Shown here in pieces: positions 1-10,200 of a stretch of 64,000 nt of DNA. The notes beneath the pieces were generated by a model. It saw only the letters and a program-made list of their open reading frames with translations, was not told the DNA's origin and made no database searches. The translations under genes were made by a program, and so were the position numbers. The stretch lies in assembly GCF_003149025.1 (NCBI RefSeq), contig NZ_QGDV01000001.1:248001-312000 (forward strand), read 5' to 3'. The DNA is from Rathayibacter iranicus NCPPB 2253 = VKM Ac-1602 (lineage in GTDB: Bacteria; Actinomycetota; Actinomycetes; Actinomycetales; Microbacteriaceae). Numbering within the stretch: the first letter of the stretch is position 1; each line of letters opens with the position of its first letter.

Positions 1-338
1 CTGAGGCGCAGATCTTTGCGCGGCGTGTCCCGATGCCGGTGAAGACTACTTTGTTCGTCTTTAGGAAGCGCGAGTCTGCTCGTTCTCGGATGCTGCCGCG
101 CGGCACTGTGCACCATCGAGTCCACCGGTAACGTCCCCCGTCGGTACGGACCGGGAGTCCGCGAGGACGCGCAGAGCAGGCAAAACACTAAGGCGTTTAC
201 AAAATTCTCTCGCACGCCCAGCGAACAACCCTCTGACCTTGCATTCCGCGAAGCCCTGTCCCAATCTTGCATAAGCCTCGAGGATTCTCATTCATGAAGC
301 GGTGAGCGTGCAGGGGAACGCATGATGCGCCTCGTCTT
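1..338. other. Intergenic start of the window
   Basis: No gene is supported in this stretch. It holds an IS-related repeat (described separately) and the region upstream of the phosphatase gene. A 76-codon open frame on the minus strand exists here, but only its first part resembles anything, namely the repeat at 48.5 kb, so I do not call it a gene. Confidence 0.5.
215..279. repeat. IS-end-like repeat, copy 1
   Basis: These 65 bases align without gaps to 48470-48534 at 53 of 65 positions. The segment ends in TGCATAAGCCTC, the motif that forms inverted repeats beside the transposase remnant at 48.6 kb. On the minus strand both copies keep one frame (AYA, then GF, then VRGLFAGRA), so this may be the decayed 3' end or subterminal part of an insertion sequence. 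The family assignment is inference. Confidence 0.55.
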
Positions 339-344
339 TAGGCT
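339..344 (+). promoter_or_regulatory. -10 box TAGGCT for a leaderless transcript
   Basis: TAGGCT lies at -12 to -7 relative to the ATG at 351, the spacing expected if transcription starts on the start codon. No -35 consensus and no ribosome binding site are visible. Confidence 0.5.
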
Positions 345-350
345 TGAGGC

Positions 351-1163
351 ATGAGCGACCACGCCTCCCTCCTTGCCATCGCCCGCTCGGTTGCCGTCGA
401 GGCGGCGCACCTCGCCCGTCAGCGGCGGCAGGACGGAGTCGAGATCGCCGCATCGAAGTCCTCGCCGGAGGACGTGGTGACGGCGGCCGATCGCGAGGTC
501 GAGCAGTTGATTCGCCGCCGTATCGACGAGGCACGGCCGGATGACGGATTCCTCGGGGAGGAGTCGGGTGCGGGCGGTGGGACCAGCGGGCTGACCTGGG
601 TCGTCGATCCGATCGACGGCACCGTCAACTACCTCTACGGCATCCCCTCGTACGCGGTGAGTATCGCGGTTGTCGAGGGTGAACCGGACCCGGTGACCTG
701 GACGGCGCTCGCCGGCGCGGTCGTGAACGGCGCGACGGGCGAGGTCACCACCGCGAGCCGCGGTCAGGGAGCGGAACGCAACGGCGTCGAGCTGCGTGTC
801 GCGGTTCCGCCGTCACTCTCTCTCGCTCTCGTCGGCACAGGGTTCGGCTACGACGCCGGCCGCCGGATGCGGCAGGGTGCGGTGGTGCAGGAGCTGCTCG
901 GCTCGGTCCGTGACATCCGACGCATCGGGTCGGCTGCGCTGGACCTGTGCTCGGTGGCGACAGGGCAGCTGAACGCCTATTACGAGCGGGGGCTCAACCC
1001 GTGGGACCTGGCCGCGGGCGCGCTCATCGCGCAGGAGGCGGGCGCGCGGGTAGCGGGCCTGGACGGCGCTCCCTTCGGCTCCGGCATGCTCATCGCGGCG
1101 CCGGACCCGCTCTTCGTCGAGCTGGAGGAGCTGCTGCGCCGCCTGCGCGCGGACGAGGTCTAG
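351..1163 (+). CDS. Inositol monophosphatase family protein
   Basis: 270 aa Mg2+-dependent sugar/inositol phosphate phosphatase of the IMPase/SuhB fold. The metal-binding motifs are present in order: the acidic pair in GEES (about residue 64), DPIDGTVNY (about residues 87-95), and NPWDLAAG near residue 216, which is the C-terminal WD-AAG signature. Length is usual for the family. Actinobacterial relatives act on inositol-1-phosphate or histidinol-phosphate; sequence alone does not separate these substrates. It stands alone, and the start at 351 is supported by the -10 box 6 nt upstream, giving a leaderless mRNA. Confidence 0.88.
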   Translation: MSDHASLLAIARSVAVEAAHLARQRRQDGVEIAASKSSPEDVVTAADREVEQLIRRRIDEARPDDGFLGEESGAGGGTSGLTWVVDPIDGTVNYLYGIPSYAVSIAVVEGEPDPVTWTALAGAVVNGATGEVTTASRGQGAERNGVELRVAVPPSLSLALVGTGFGYDAGRRMRQGAVVQELLGSVRDIRRIGSAALDLCSVATGQLNAYYERGLNPWDLAAGALIAQEAGARVAGLDGAPFGSGMLIAAPDPLFVELEELLRRLRADEV

Positions 1164-1317
1164 GCGGGGTGTGGAGGGCGTCGGGGAACGCGCCTCCGTG
1201 CGGGCAGCACTGGCCGGATCCGGCTTCCGTGGCTAGTCTTTACGAATTCGTGATGTTCGCACAGGATGCACTCACGTCCCCGCACCCCGCCTGCCCCCAA
1301 CGGAAGATCCTGATTCA

Positions 1318-2154
1318 GTGAGCCCCGATTCGCCCGCCCCCCTCACGCGCCGCGAGCTGCGCGAGGCCGAGCGACGCGTCGCCTCCGTCCGCAGCACCGC
1401 CCCCGCACCTGTGGCCGCCCCTCGCGCGGCGCCGCTCAGGCCCGTGCGCCGCGCCCGCGTCGGCGGAGTCGTGGCCCTCTCGTTCGTCGCCGCGATCGTG
1501 GCGGCCACGTCGCTGCCGGCCACGTCGCTCCTGACCGCCGAGGAGGTGCAGGCGCAGGGTCTGGCGAGTTCGTTCGGCGCCGACCTCCGCCGCGGAGCGC
1601 AATCCTTCGTCGCCGGCGAGGTCGGCGCCGAGACCGTTGCTCGCGACGGATTCGGCGTCCAGGAACGCAAGACCCAGACCAACGTGGCCGACATCGTCCG
1701 CACCTCCGACTCCGGCTTCATGAACGACCCGAACGCGTCAATCCAATGGCCCTTCGCGGTCGGCGTGCCGGTCGGCGACCGGTTCGGCTACCGCAACTGC
1801 GCCGGCTGCTCGGTGAACCACGGCGGCACCGACTTCAACCCGGGCGACGGGTCACCCATCCAGTCCATCGCCGACGGAGTCGTGCGCACGGTCATCGACG
1901 GCGAGGGCTCGCTCGGCGTCCACGTGATCGTCGACCACGAGATTGATGGGCAGCTCGTGTCGAGCGTGTATGCGCACATGCAGCACGGCTCCGCCGCAGT
2001 GCACGAGGGCGACCCGGTGAAGGTCGGCCAGCTGCTCGGACTCGTCGGCACGACCGGCATGTCGACCGGCCCGCACCTGCACTTCGAGATCCGCCTCGAC
2101 GGCGTGACGAAGGTCGACTCCTACCTCTGGCTCAAGGCAAACGCAGGGCGCTAA
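1318..2154 (+). CDS. M23 family metallopeptidase (LytM-type)
   Basis: 278 aa, probably a murein endopeptidase or a catalytically similar cell-wall protein. A proline/alanine/arginine-rich cytosolic N terminus (about 45 residues) is followed by one membrane segment (about residues 50-70), so most of the protein is outside. The M23 domain fills the C-terminal 130 residues: NHGGTDFNPGDG carries the first zinc ligands (H and D) and GPHLHFEI carries the HxH motif, so the metal site looks intact. The start is a GTG. The gene is convergent with the alpha-glucosidase, only 8 nt between stop codons. Confidence 0.88.
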   Translation: MSPDSPAPLTRRELREAERRVASVRSTAPAPVAAPRAAPLRPVRRARVGGVVALSFVAAIVAATSLPATSLLTAEEVQAQGLASSFGADLRRGAQSFVAGEVGAETVARDGFGVQERKTQTNVADIVRTSDSGFMNDPNASIQWPFAVGVPVGDRFGYRNCAGCSVNHGGTDFNPGDGSPIQSIADGVVRTVIDGEGSLGVHVIVDHEIDGQLVSSVYAHMQHGSAAVHEGDPVKVGQLLGLVGTTGMSTGPHLHFEIRLDGVTKVDSYLWLKANAGR

Positions 2155-2162
2155 CGTCGGGC

Positions 2163-3890
2163 CTACTCCGTCCGCAGCCAGACCGTGACGTCGGCGGGCA
2201 GCGCCGGCTCGTGCAGCTCCTCCGACGAGAGCACCACGGAGCCGACGGGCAACTCGACCGGCGCCTCGCCCACGTTCGCGATCACGGTGATCGCTCCGTT
2301 CCTGAACGCGAGCACGTCCTCCGGGTAGCCATCGAGCCATTCGAGGACGCTGGAGCCCAGGTCCTCAGCGTGGCGCACCGACAGCAGGGTCCGGTAGAAC
2401 TCCAGGGTCGAGCCCTCGACTCCGCGCTGACGGTCGCGCGCGAAGAGCGCCCACTCGCGCGGCTGCGGCAGCCAGGAGTCGCCTGTCGAGTTGAAGCCAT
2501 AGGCCGGCGCCTGAGCCTCCCAGGGGAGCGGAACCCGACAACCGTCGCGGCCGTAGCGTTCGCCGCGGGTGCGGAACCAGCTCGGGTCCTGCCGGGCGGA
2601 ATCGGGGAGATCAATCGCTTCGGGCAGGCCCAGCTCCTCGCCCTGATAAAGGTAGGCGGAGCCGGGAAGCGCGAGCATGAGTGCCGTCGCAGCTCGGGCG
2701 CGACGCAGACCGAGCACGGGATCGGGCTGGCTCGGAGTGAGCGGGCCGATCCCGTATCCCTGCGGAATCTCGACGGGGAGGCCGAGACGGCTCGCGTGAC
2801 GGATGACGTCGTGATTCGAGAGCACCCAGGTCGGGGGAGCACCGACAGAGGTGAACGCCTCGACGGAGGAGTCGATGACGTCTCGCAGGTCGGAGGCTCT
2901 CCAGGGCGTCTCAAGGTAGGCGAAGTTGAAGGCCTGGTGCATCTCGTCGGGCCGCACCCATTTCGCGAGCCGCGACAGCGGCTGCACCCACGCCTCGGCG
3001 CAGAGGACGCGGTCGTCCGGGTACTCGGCGAGGAGGACATGCCAGTCGCGGTAGATCTCGTGCACGCCCTCCTGCGCAAAGTAGGGCGCAGTGGTGGGAT
3101 CGTCGCGGTTCTTCGAGGACGTTCCGCTCATCGGGCTGTAGTGGGCCGGAGGCGTGTAGTCCGGCAGTCCTGGCGCCTTGATCATCCCGTGCGCGACGTC
3201 GACGCGGAAGCCGTCGACACCGCGGTCGAGCCAGAAGCGGAGAACCTCGCGGAAGCGCTCCCGCACCCACTCGTTCGTCCAGTCGAAGTCGGGTTGCGTG
3301 GGGTCGAAGAGGTGCAGGTACCACTGGCCCGCAGTGCCGTCGGGCTCGGTGACTCGACTCCAGGCGGGCCCGCCGAAGACCGACACCCAGTTGTTCGGCG
3401 GCAGCTCGCCCGACTCGCCCCGCCCGTCGCGGAACATGTATCGCGCGCGCTCGGCACTGCCGGCAGGGGCGACCAGCGCCTCCTGGAACCAGCGGTGCGC
3501 GCTCGAGGAGTGGTTCGGGACGAGGTCGATGATGATGCGGATACCGAGGGCGTGCGCGCGAGCGAGCATCGCATCGAAGTCCGCGAGGGTGCCGAAGAGC
3601 GGATCGACGTCGCAGTAGTCGGCGACGTCGTAACCGGCGTCCTTCTGCGGCGAGGTCATGAAGGGCGAGAGCCAGACGGCATCGACGCCGAGTTCGGCCA
3701 GGCTGTCGAGCCGTGAGGAGATGCCGGGCAGATCGCCGATGCCGTCACCGTCACCATCGGCGAACGAGCGGGGGAAGATCTGGTAGATCACGGCGGTGCG
3801 CCACCACTCGGCTCCCGGGTGCTCACCTCCCTCCCGAGACGGACGGGGTGAGTTCTCGGGCACGTTGGAAAGGGTGGAATCCACTGTCAT
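2163..3890 (-). CDS. GH13 alpha-glucosidase
   Basis: 575 aa glycoside hydrolase, predicted to release glucose from the non-reducing end of alpha-glucosides such as maltose or trehalose-like sugars. The family signature is clear: WWRTAVIYQIFPRSF at the N terminus, DLVPNHSS (region I), GFRVDVAHG with the nucleophile Asp (region II), LCAEAW with the acid/base Glu (region III) and LSNHDV with the transition-state Asp (region IV). There is no signal peptide, so it is cytosolic. I chose the ATG at 3890 (MTVDST) because the open frame upstream is arginine/proline-rich and unlike the family. No transporter or regulator is adjacent. Confidence 0.9.
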   Translation of the reverse strand: MTVDSTLSNVPENSPRPSREGGEHPGAEWWRTAVIYQIFPRSFADGDGDGIGDLPGISSRLDSLAELGVDAVWLSPFMTSPQKDAGYDVADYCDVDPLFGTLADFDAMLARAHALGIRIIIDLVPNHSSSAHRWFQEALVAPAGSAERARYMFRDGRGESGELPPNNWVSVFGGPAWSRVTEPDGTAGQWYLHLFDPTQPDFDWTNEWVRERFREVLRFWLDRGVDGFRVDVAHGMIKAPGLPDYTPPAHYSPMSGTSSKNRDDPTTAPYFAQEGVHEIYRDWHVLLAEYPDDRVLCAEAWVQPLSRLAKWVRPDEMHQAFNFAYLETPWRASDLRDVIDSSVEAFTSVGAPPTWVLSNHDVIRHASRLGLPVEIPQGYGIGPLTPSQPDPVLGLRRARAATALMLALPGSAYLYQGEELGLPEAIDLPDSARQDPSWFRTRGERYGRDGCRVPLPWEAQAPAYGFNSTGDSWLPQPREWALFARDRQRGVEGSTLEFYRTLLSVRHAEDLGSSVLEWLDGYPEDVLAFRNGAITVIANVGEAPVELPVGSVVLSSEELHEPALPADVTVWLRTE

Positions 3891-3969
3891 GGCATCGAGC
3901 CTAGGGAGAGGGTGGGTCCGCCGGTCTGGGGATGTGCGCACGCGAGGGTGCGAGCGACAATCCGCGCTT

Positions 3970-4323
3970 TTAGGCCTGCTCGTCGGCGCGGTTGACCGCG
4001 TCTGCGAGCTCATCGATCACGAGGAAACCGGGAGACACGGACTCGGCCCGGTACGCCGCCCGGCCGACCATGTGCGCCGAGACCGGCACGGTGAGCAGCT
4101 GGAAGCCGATCACGAGCACGATCGTTCCGGCCGCGGCGAAACCGGGATTGCGGATCGCCACGGCGAGCATCACACAGATCAGCCCGAGCACCTGCGGCTT
4201 GGTGCCGGCGTGCATCCGCGAGAGGAGATCGTCGAAACGCAGCAGGCCGACGGCGGCAATGAGTGAGAGCAGTGCGCCGATAATCAGCAACACGGCGGTG
4301 AGAATGTCGAAGAACAGGTCCAT
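3970..4323 (-). CDS. mnhG: Mrp antiporter subunit G
   Basis: 117 aa membrane protein with three predicted helices, the last gene of the Mrp (Mnh) operon. MnhG is a small accessory subunit of the multi-protein Na+(K+)/H+ antiporter. The N-terminal helix (LTAVLLIIGALLSLIAAVGL) and the following segment with HAGTKPQVLG are typical. One nucleotide separates it from mnhF. About 30 residues of polar tail follow the last helix. Confidence 0.9.
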   Translation of the reverse strand: MDLFFDILTAVLLIIGALLSLIAAVGLLRFDDLLSRMHAGTKPQVLGLICVMLAVAIRNPGFAAAGTIVLVIGFQLLTVPVSAHMVGRAAYRAESVSPGFLVIDELADAVNRADEQA

Positions 4324-4324
4324 G

Positions 4325-4591
4325 TCAGTCCTCTTCGCGATTCGCCATGAACTTCGCCACGCTGATCGAGCCGAAGACGGCGAACAGCGCGAGCCCTAGA
4401 GCCACGGGCAGAGTGCTCGCGTGGTGGTTGATTGCCATCTCGGCGCCGATCCCACAGATGATCGTCGCGACGAGCACGTCGGCGGCGACGACGCGGTCGA
4501 GCACCGAGGGGCCGCGGAGGATGCGCACGAGCGCGAGCAGGCAGGCGACCCCGAACACGGGTACCAGAATCCAGACGAGCCAGCCGATCAT
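4325..4591 (-). CDS. mnhF: Mrp antiporter subunit F
   Basis: 88 aa, three predicted transmembrane helices, MnhF/PhaF family. The motif RGPSVLDRVVAADVL near residue 30 is the family hallmark. The start ATG overlaps the end of mnhE by 4 nt, so translation is coupled. It belongs to the membrane complex that exchanges monovalent cations for protons and helps pH and sodium homeostasis. Confidence 0.9.
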   Translation of the reverse strand: MIGWLVWILVPVFGVACLLALVRILRGPSVLDRVVAADVLVATIICGIGAEMAINHHASTLPVALGLALFAVFGSISVAKFMANREED

Positions 4592-5160
4592 CCGACCGCC
4601 CCTGCCTTGGCATCGAGCGGCTGGTTCACGCGCCGTACGTCCTCTCGGGAGCCGATGGCGCGGACGATGCGCGCCTCCGTCTGCAGGACCGTGCGGCGCA
4701 CGTCCTCGATCCGCTCGCCCTCATCGTGCAGGACGCCGAGCACGTGCAGGTAGAGCACGTTCTGCTGCGGGTCGACGTCGATCACGAGCGACCCCGGCAC
4801 GAGCGAGACGGCCTCGGTCGTCCAGACGAGCATCCCCTCTGAGCGGCTGCGCAGGTGCACGGCGACGATCGCGTTGTGCACCGGCACCGGCAGGGCGACG
4901 ATTTGCCACGAGACTCGGACCGACGCGACGGCGATGTCGTAGAGGAGGCGCAGGAGGAAGACCAGCACGAACCAGGGGTTCACGCGGTTCGAGAACTCGA
5001 CCGGCGGCAGGTAGAAGACTCGCGTGATGAGCAGGGCGATCAGAAAGCCGGAGACGACCGAGAGCACCGAGACGTCGTCCCAGAGCAGCACCCAAATGCC
5101 GACCAGGGTGACGAACATTGCGACGCGGTTCCAGATGTCGATGCGGCGGCGGGGGCTCAT
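4588..5160 (-). CDS. mnhE: Mrp antiporter subunit E
   Basis: 190 aa MnhE family protein. Two closely spaced hydrophobic segments near residues 12-50 are followed by PWFVLVFLLRLLYDI and a C-terminal soluble part with SLVPGSLVIDVD, the conserved MnhE stretch. The ATG at 5160 overlaps the stop of mnhD by 4 nt; a much longer open frame upstream in the same phase is only the out-of-frame shadow of mnhD. Confidence 0.88.
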   Translation of the reverse strand: MSPRRRIDIWNRVAMFVTLVGIWVLLWDDVSVLSVVSGFLIALLITRVFYLPPVEFSNRVNPWFVLVFLLRLLYDIAVASVRVSWQIVALPVPVHNAIVAVHLRSRSEGMLVWTTEAVSLVPGSLVIDVDPQQNVLYLHVLGVLHDEGERIEDVRRTVLQTEARIVRAIGSREDVRRVNQPLDAKAGAVG

Positions 5161-6752
5161 CGGGGGCCCTCCTCTCCGAAGGACGAGTCTCGGTAGACGG
5201 TCGCGATGTAGGTCGCGGGATCGGCGACGGCGCTCGCGGCGTGCTCGCTCGCGTCGTAGAGCGGACCGGCGCCGACGGTGAGCGCGACGCCGACCACGAC
5301 CATGCCGGCGGTCGCGAGGACCATCATCGGCGGGGAGTGACGGGTGCGGATGCTGCCCGTGTCGTGCGGGTCCTCCTGGAGCTGGTCGATCAGGGGTGAT
5401 TCGTAGCCGGGCACCTCCTCCTGGCGCCGCCAGAACGCCATGTTCCAGACGCGAGCGACCGCGTAGAGGGTGAGCAGCGAGGTCACGGCGCCGGCCGCGA
5501 TGACGGCCCAGATCAGCCACGACGGGCGGTCGACGGCGGACTCCGTGCCGGCGACGAAGAGTCCGACCTTGCCGAGGAAGCCGGTGAACGGCGGGATGCC
5601 GCCGAGGTTCATCGCCGGGATGAAGTAGAGCAGGGCGAGCAACGGCGAGGCCTTGAGGAGCCCGCCGAGTCGCAGGATCGACGTGGTGCCGCCGACGCGC
5701 TCGATCAGGCCGGTCGCGAGGAACAGGGTCGTCTGCACCGTGATGTGGTGGATGACGTAGAAGATCGTCGCCGCGTAACCGGCCGGGGTGCCGATGGCGA
5801 TCCCGAACACCATGTAACCGATGTGCGAGACGAGGGTGAACGACAGCATCCGCTTGATGTCGGCTTGCGCGACCGCGCCGAGGATGCCGACGATCAGCGT
5901 CAGCAGCGCCACCACCAGCAGCACGTCGCTCAGCCTGCCGCCCGGGAAGAGCAGCGTCTCGGTGCGGATCAGCGCGTACACGCCGACCTTGGTGAGCAGT
6001 CCCGCGAAGACCGCGGTGACCGGCGCCGGAGCGGTCGGGTACGAATCCGGGAGCCAGAACGAGAGGGGGAACACGGCCGCCTTGATGCCGAAGCCCAGCA
6101 GCAGCACCACGTGCAGTACCAGCTGCACATCGGCCGGCAGTTCGGCGATGCGGATCGAGAGCTGCGCCATGTTGACGGTGCCGGTCGCGCCGTAGAGCAG
6201 GCCGATCGCCGAGAGGAAGAAGACACTCGAGACCAGGCTGACGACCACGTATGTCGTGCCGGCCCGGATCCGCGGCGCCGTGCCGCCGAGAGTGATCAGC
6301 ACGTAACTCGCGGCGAGCAGGATCTCGAAGCCGACGTAGAGGTTGAACAGGTCGCCCGCGACGAAGGCGTTGAGGATGCCCGCCGAGAGGATCAGGTAGG
6401 TCGGGTGGAAGATCGTGACGGGCGTCTCGCGATTGCCGTCCACCAGGCCCTGGCCGACAGAGAAGAGCAGGACGCCCAGCAGCGTGATTGAGGTGATCAC
6501 GAGCATCAGGGCGGCGAGTGGATCGACGACCAGGACGATGCCCCACGGCGGCTCCCAGCCGCCCACGTAGACGGCGCTGCCGCCCTCGTCGCCGGCGAGG
6601 ACCAGCACGAGCAGCACCGAGGAGATCACGAGCACGCTCGAGAGCGTCGCGATATTCACGGTGATCTGCGCGCGCCGGTGGCGACCGAGGATCAGCGCGA
6701 CGGCCGCTCCGAGGAGGGGGAGGGTGACGACGAGCGGGATCAGGGCATTCAT
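5157..6752 (-). CDS. mnhD: Mrp antiporter subunit D
   Basis: 531 aa, a polytopic proton-translocating subunit related to NADH dehydrogenase chains L, M and N, with about 14 hydrophobic segments. The region around residues 120-400 carries the proton_antipo_M domain, including FGIKAAVFPLSFWLPDSYP with the conserved Lys and the proline-rich end, and HIGYMVFGIAIG. It overlaps mnhC upstream and mnhE downstream by 4 nt each. It works with the MnhA subunit to couple proton entry to Na+ or K+ export. Confidence 0.93.
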   Translation of the reverse strand: MNALIPLVVTLPLLGAAVALILGRHRRAQITVNIATLSSVLVISSVLLVLVLAGDEGGSAVYVGGWEPPWGIVLVVDPLAALMLVITSITLLGVLLFSVGQGLVDGNRETPVTIFHPTYLILSAGILNAFVAGDLFNLYVGFEILLAASYVLITLGGTAPRIRAGTTYVVVSLVSSVFFLSAIGLLYGATGTVNMAQLSIRIAELPADVQLVLHVVLLLGFGIKAAVFPLSFWLPDSYPTAPAPVTAVFAGLLTKVGVYALIRTETLLFPGGRLSDVLLVVALLTLIVGILGAVAQADIKRMLSFTLVSHIGYMVFGIAIGTPAGYAATIFYVIHHITVQTTLFLATGLIERVGGTTSILRLGGLLKASPLLALLYFIPAMNLGGIPPFTGFLGKVGLFVAGTESAVDRPSWLIWAVIAAGAVTSLLTLYAVARVWNMAFWRRQEEVPGYESPLIDQLQEDPHDTGSIRTRHSPPMMVLATAGMVVVGVALTVGAGPLYDASEHAASAVADPATYIATVYRDSSFGEEGPR

Positions 6753-7249
6753 CGGTCCTCCTTCCTGTCGTCGGTCATGGCGCTCTCCCCGTGCTTGGCG
6801 GCGGTGCCCTCGTCACTGGACTCGAGCAGCACGTCGAGCGCCCGGTCGTCGGCGGTGGTCTGGGCCGAGATGCCGGCGGCGTCCTCGCGGACGGAGGCGT
6901 CTGTCTCGTCGTCCTCCACTTGGTCGGCGTTGGCGAGGCGCCAGCGCCGGTAGATCATCGCGAGGAGGAACGCGGAGACGCCGAAGGTGATCACGATCGC
7001 CGTCAGGATCAGCGCCTGCGGTAGCGGGTCGGCCATCTCGGCGGCGATCTGCTCGTAGGAGCGGCCGTCGTCGGTGACGAAGGGGGCGACGCCCGAGCGG
7101 CCGGCCATCAGCAGGATCAGGATGTTGGTCGCATTCCCGACGAGCAGGAACCCGATCAAGATGCGGGTGAGGCTGCGTTCGAGCATCTGGTAGACACCCG
7201 CCGCGTACATCGCGGCCATCACGACGACGAGGACAAGCGTGATGCTCAT
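6749..7249 (-). CDS. mnhC: Mrp antiporter subunit C
   Basis: 166 aa NuoK-like subunit. The first about 115 residues have three helices and the conserved RILIGFLLVGNATNILIL and DPLPQALILTAIVI segments. The last about 50 residues are a hydrophilic acidic tail absent from many homologues. Overlaps of 4 nt join it to mnhA and mnhD. Confidence 0.92.
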   Translation of the reverse strand: MSITLVLVVVMAAMYAAGVYQMLERSLTRILIGFLLVGNATNILILLMAGRSGVAPFVTDDGRSYEQIAAEMADPLPQALILTAIVITFGVSAFLLAMIYRRWRLANADQVEDDETDASVREDAAGISAQTTADDRALDVLLESSDEGTAAKHGESAMTDDRKEDR

Positions 7250-10200
7250 GAGCCGTCCCCTCTGCCTGGTCCGCCGACGACTGTGGAGCCGGTGGGGAGT
7301 GTCGTCTCAAGGCCGTCGACCGTGCCCACTGCGGGGCCGGGCGTGTTGGCGATCGAGTGGGTGACGCCGTCACCTGAGGGTGCGCCGTTCTCGGCCTCCT
7401 CGCCGTGGCGGTCGACTTCACCGCCGAGGCTGCGCAGGATGTCGAGCGCGAGGCCAATCACGATCAGGTACACCCCGATGTCGAAGAGGGTGGAGGTACC
7501 GAGGTGGAGCTCGCCGAGCACCGGCACCTCGAGATCGAGCCAGCCCGACTCCAGAACCTCGAGGCCGAAGGCGAGCGAGGAGACGGCGGTGCCGACGGCG
7601 AAGAAGAGGCCCAGGCCGAGCACCTTACCCGCGTCGATCGGAGCGGCCTCGCCGAGTTCGAAGCGGCCGCCCGCGAGGTAGCGCGCGACCAGGGCGAGAC
7701 CCGCGAGCAGGCCGCCCGCGAAGCCTCCGCCCGGGGCGTTGTGGCCGGCGAAGAGCAGGTAGACCGAGACGATCATCGCCGGGTGGAAGAGCAGGCGCAC
7801 CAGAACCTCGAGCACGATCGAGCGGTTCTCGGGACGGAGGGTGCGGCCGGCAACGAGCCAGGAGCCGCGGTCGCCGGTGTTCTCGGGCCCGGCGGATTCG
7901 CGGCGGTCACCCGCGCCTTGCATGTCGAGGCGGGGCGCGCCTCCCGCCCGGCTCGAAAGGAAGATCAGGCTTGCCACTCCGGTCGCAACCACGACCAGCA
8001 CCGAGATCTCGCCCATTGTGTCCCAGGCGCGGATGTCGACCAGGAGGACGTTCACGATGTTGCGCCCTTTCCCCTCCTCGTAGGCAAGACGCGGCAGGTC
8101 GGCCGAGATCGGCGTCGCCGTGCGGGCGCCCAAAGCGATGGTCGCGGCAAGGGCCATGACGGCTCCGACCGCGATACCGATGACCGCGCGCAGGCGCTTG
8201 CGCATCGGCTGGTGCTTCGTCGCGATCCTGGTGGGAAGGCGGCGCAGCACGAGCACGAAGACCACCAGGGTCACCGTCTCGATGAGGGCCTGAGTGAGAG
8301 CGAGGTCGGGAGCACCCTGCAGCGCGAAGAGGGCGACCATCCCGTAGCCCGTGGCGCCGGCCAGGAGCACGGCGGCGACGCGATTGCGGGCCACGGCGCA
8401 GAGCACCGCGGCGAGGATCATCACGGCCGCGACCGCGAGCTGCCCCGGACTGTCCCAGAAGACGAGATCACCCGGCCAAGTGCGGTTCAGGGCGGCCGCG
8501 CCGCCCACACCGAGCACGAAGACGGCGAAAATCACCGTGAGGTAGCGGGGGAGCGAGCCGCGCTGCACGAACTCGGTGACGGTACTCGCGACGCGGTCGA
8601 GCGAGCGGACGCTCGCCCAGTAGCCCTCGGCGGAGTCGATCCGGTGAGGGAGCATCGATTGGGCTCGGGCGACGACCACGCGCTTGGCGAAGAGGAGGAG
8701 GCCGACGGCAATGACCAGGGCGCTCAGGCCCAGCGCTGGTTCGAACCCGTGCCACAGGGCGAGGTGGTAGCCGCCGTGGTCCGAAGCCTCGGCGGCCGCG
8801 GCGAGCTGCGGGTCGGCGTCCGGGGCGGCGTACGGGAGCGTATCGGCGTAGACGGCCACGAGCGGATCGAGCACGGAGGCGGTCAGCCCGCCGATCACGG
8901 TGGCGGCGGCGAGCAGCACCGGAGCGGCGGTGAACGTCCACGGCTCCGCGTGCAGGTGCGTGTCCGCCAACCCCTTTTTCCGCGCGAAGGCACCCCAGAA
9001 GAAGCGGGCGGAGTAGGCGACGGTGAGGATCGAGCCGAGTACCAGCCCGACCAGCGCGACCCAGGCCCAGAACGAGCCCTGCTCGAGTGCCGAGATCAGG
9101 CTGGTGAACACCGCCTCCTTCGCCACAAACCCGAGGAGCGGCGGGACTCCCGCCATCGAGAGCACGCCAATCAGCGCCGCGGCCGCGAGGACGGGCGCCT
9201 GCCGGCCGAGGCCGCTGAGCTTGCGAAGGTCGCGCGTTCTTGCGCGGTGGTCGACGATCCCGACCACGAGAAAGAGCAGCGCCTTAAAGAGGGCGTGGCC
9301 GATCAGGAGCGTCAACCCGGCGAGCGCGGCGTCGCGCGAGCCGAAACCGACCGCGACGGTCAGGAAGCCGAGCTGACTGACCGTGCCATAGGCGAGCACG
9401 AGCTTGAGGTCATATTGCCGGAGCGAGCGCCAGCCGCCGACAAGCATCGTCCAGACTCCGGCGCTCACCACGACGGGTAGCCAGACGGAGTCGTCGGCAA
9501 AGCCGGGCGCGAGGCGTGCCACGAGGTAGATGCCCGCCTTCACCATCGCGGCGGCGTGCAGGTAGGCGCTCACCGGTGTGGGCGCGGCCATCGCGGCCGG
9601 CAGCCAGAAGTGGAAGGGCACCAGGGCCGATTTCGAGAAAGCACCGAGCAGTACGAGGATGAGCGCCACCGAGGTCATCGGTCCGGAGGGGGCCGCGTCG
9701 ACGATCCCCGAGAGGCTCGTCGTGCCGGCCTGCACGATCAGGACGATGATCCCCACCAGCATCGCCAGGCCGCCGAGCGTCGTGACCAGCAGCGCCTGGA
9801 GACCTGCTCCACGGCTCTCTTTCCGGCCGTTGTAATGGCCGATTAGGAGGTAGGAGAGGACGCTCGTCGCCTCCCAGAAGACGAAGAGGATGATGACGTC
9901 GTCGGCAGTAACGAGGCCGTACATCACTCCGGCGAAGGCGAAGAGCAGCGCGGCAAACCGGCCGAGCGAGGGCTCGTCAGGCTCGAAGTAGCGGGCACAG
10001 TAGGCGAGCACGAGCGCGCCGACCCCGCTGACCACCAGCGCGAGCACGATCGAGAGCGCGTCGAGCCGGAAGGAGAGCGCGATATCGAGCGCTGGGATCC
10101 ACGGCACGCTCTCGCGGATCTCGCCGCCGTCGAGAATGGTCGGGAGCGCCGTGGCGGTGGCGACGAAACTCGCCGCAGGCACGAGAGCCAGCGCGTAGAA

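Noticed and set aside
61-291. A 76-codon minus-strand gene at the window start
   Set aside because: Only the first about 30 codons match the IS-like repeat at 48.5 kb; the rest has no coding signs.
7405-9480. A 691-codon open frame opposite mnhA
   Set aside because: Composition is Glu/Arg/Gly-rich without motifs and it lies wholly antisense to a clear MnhA gene.
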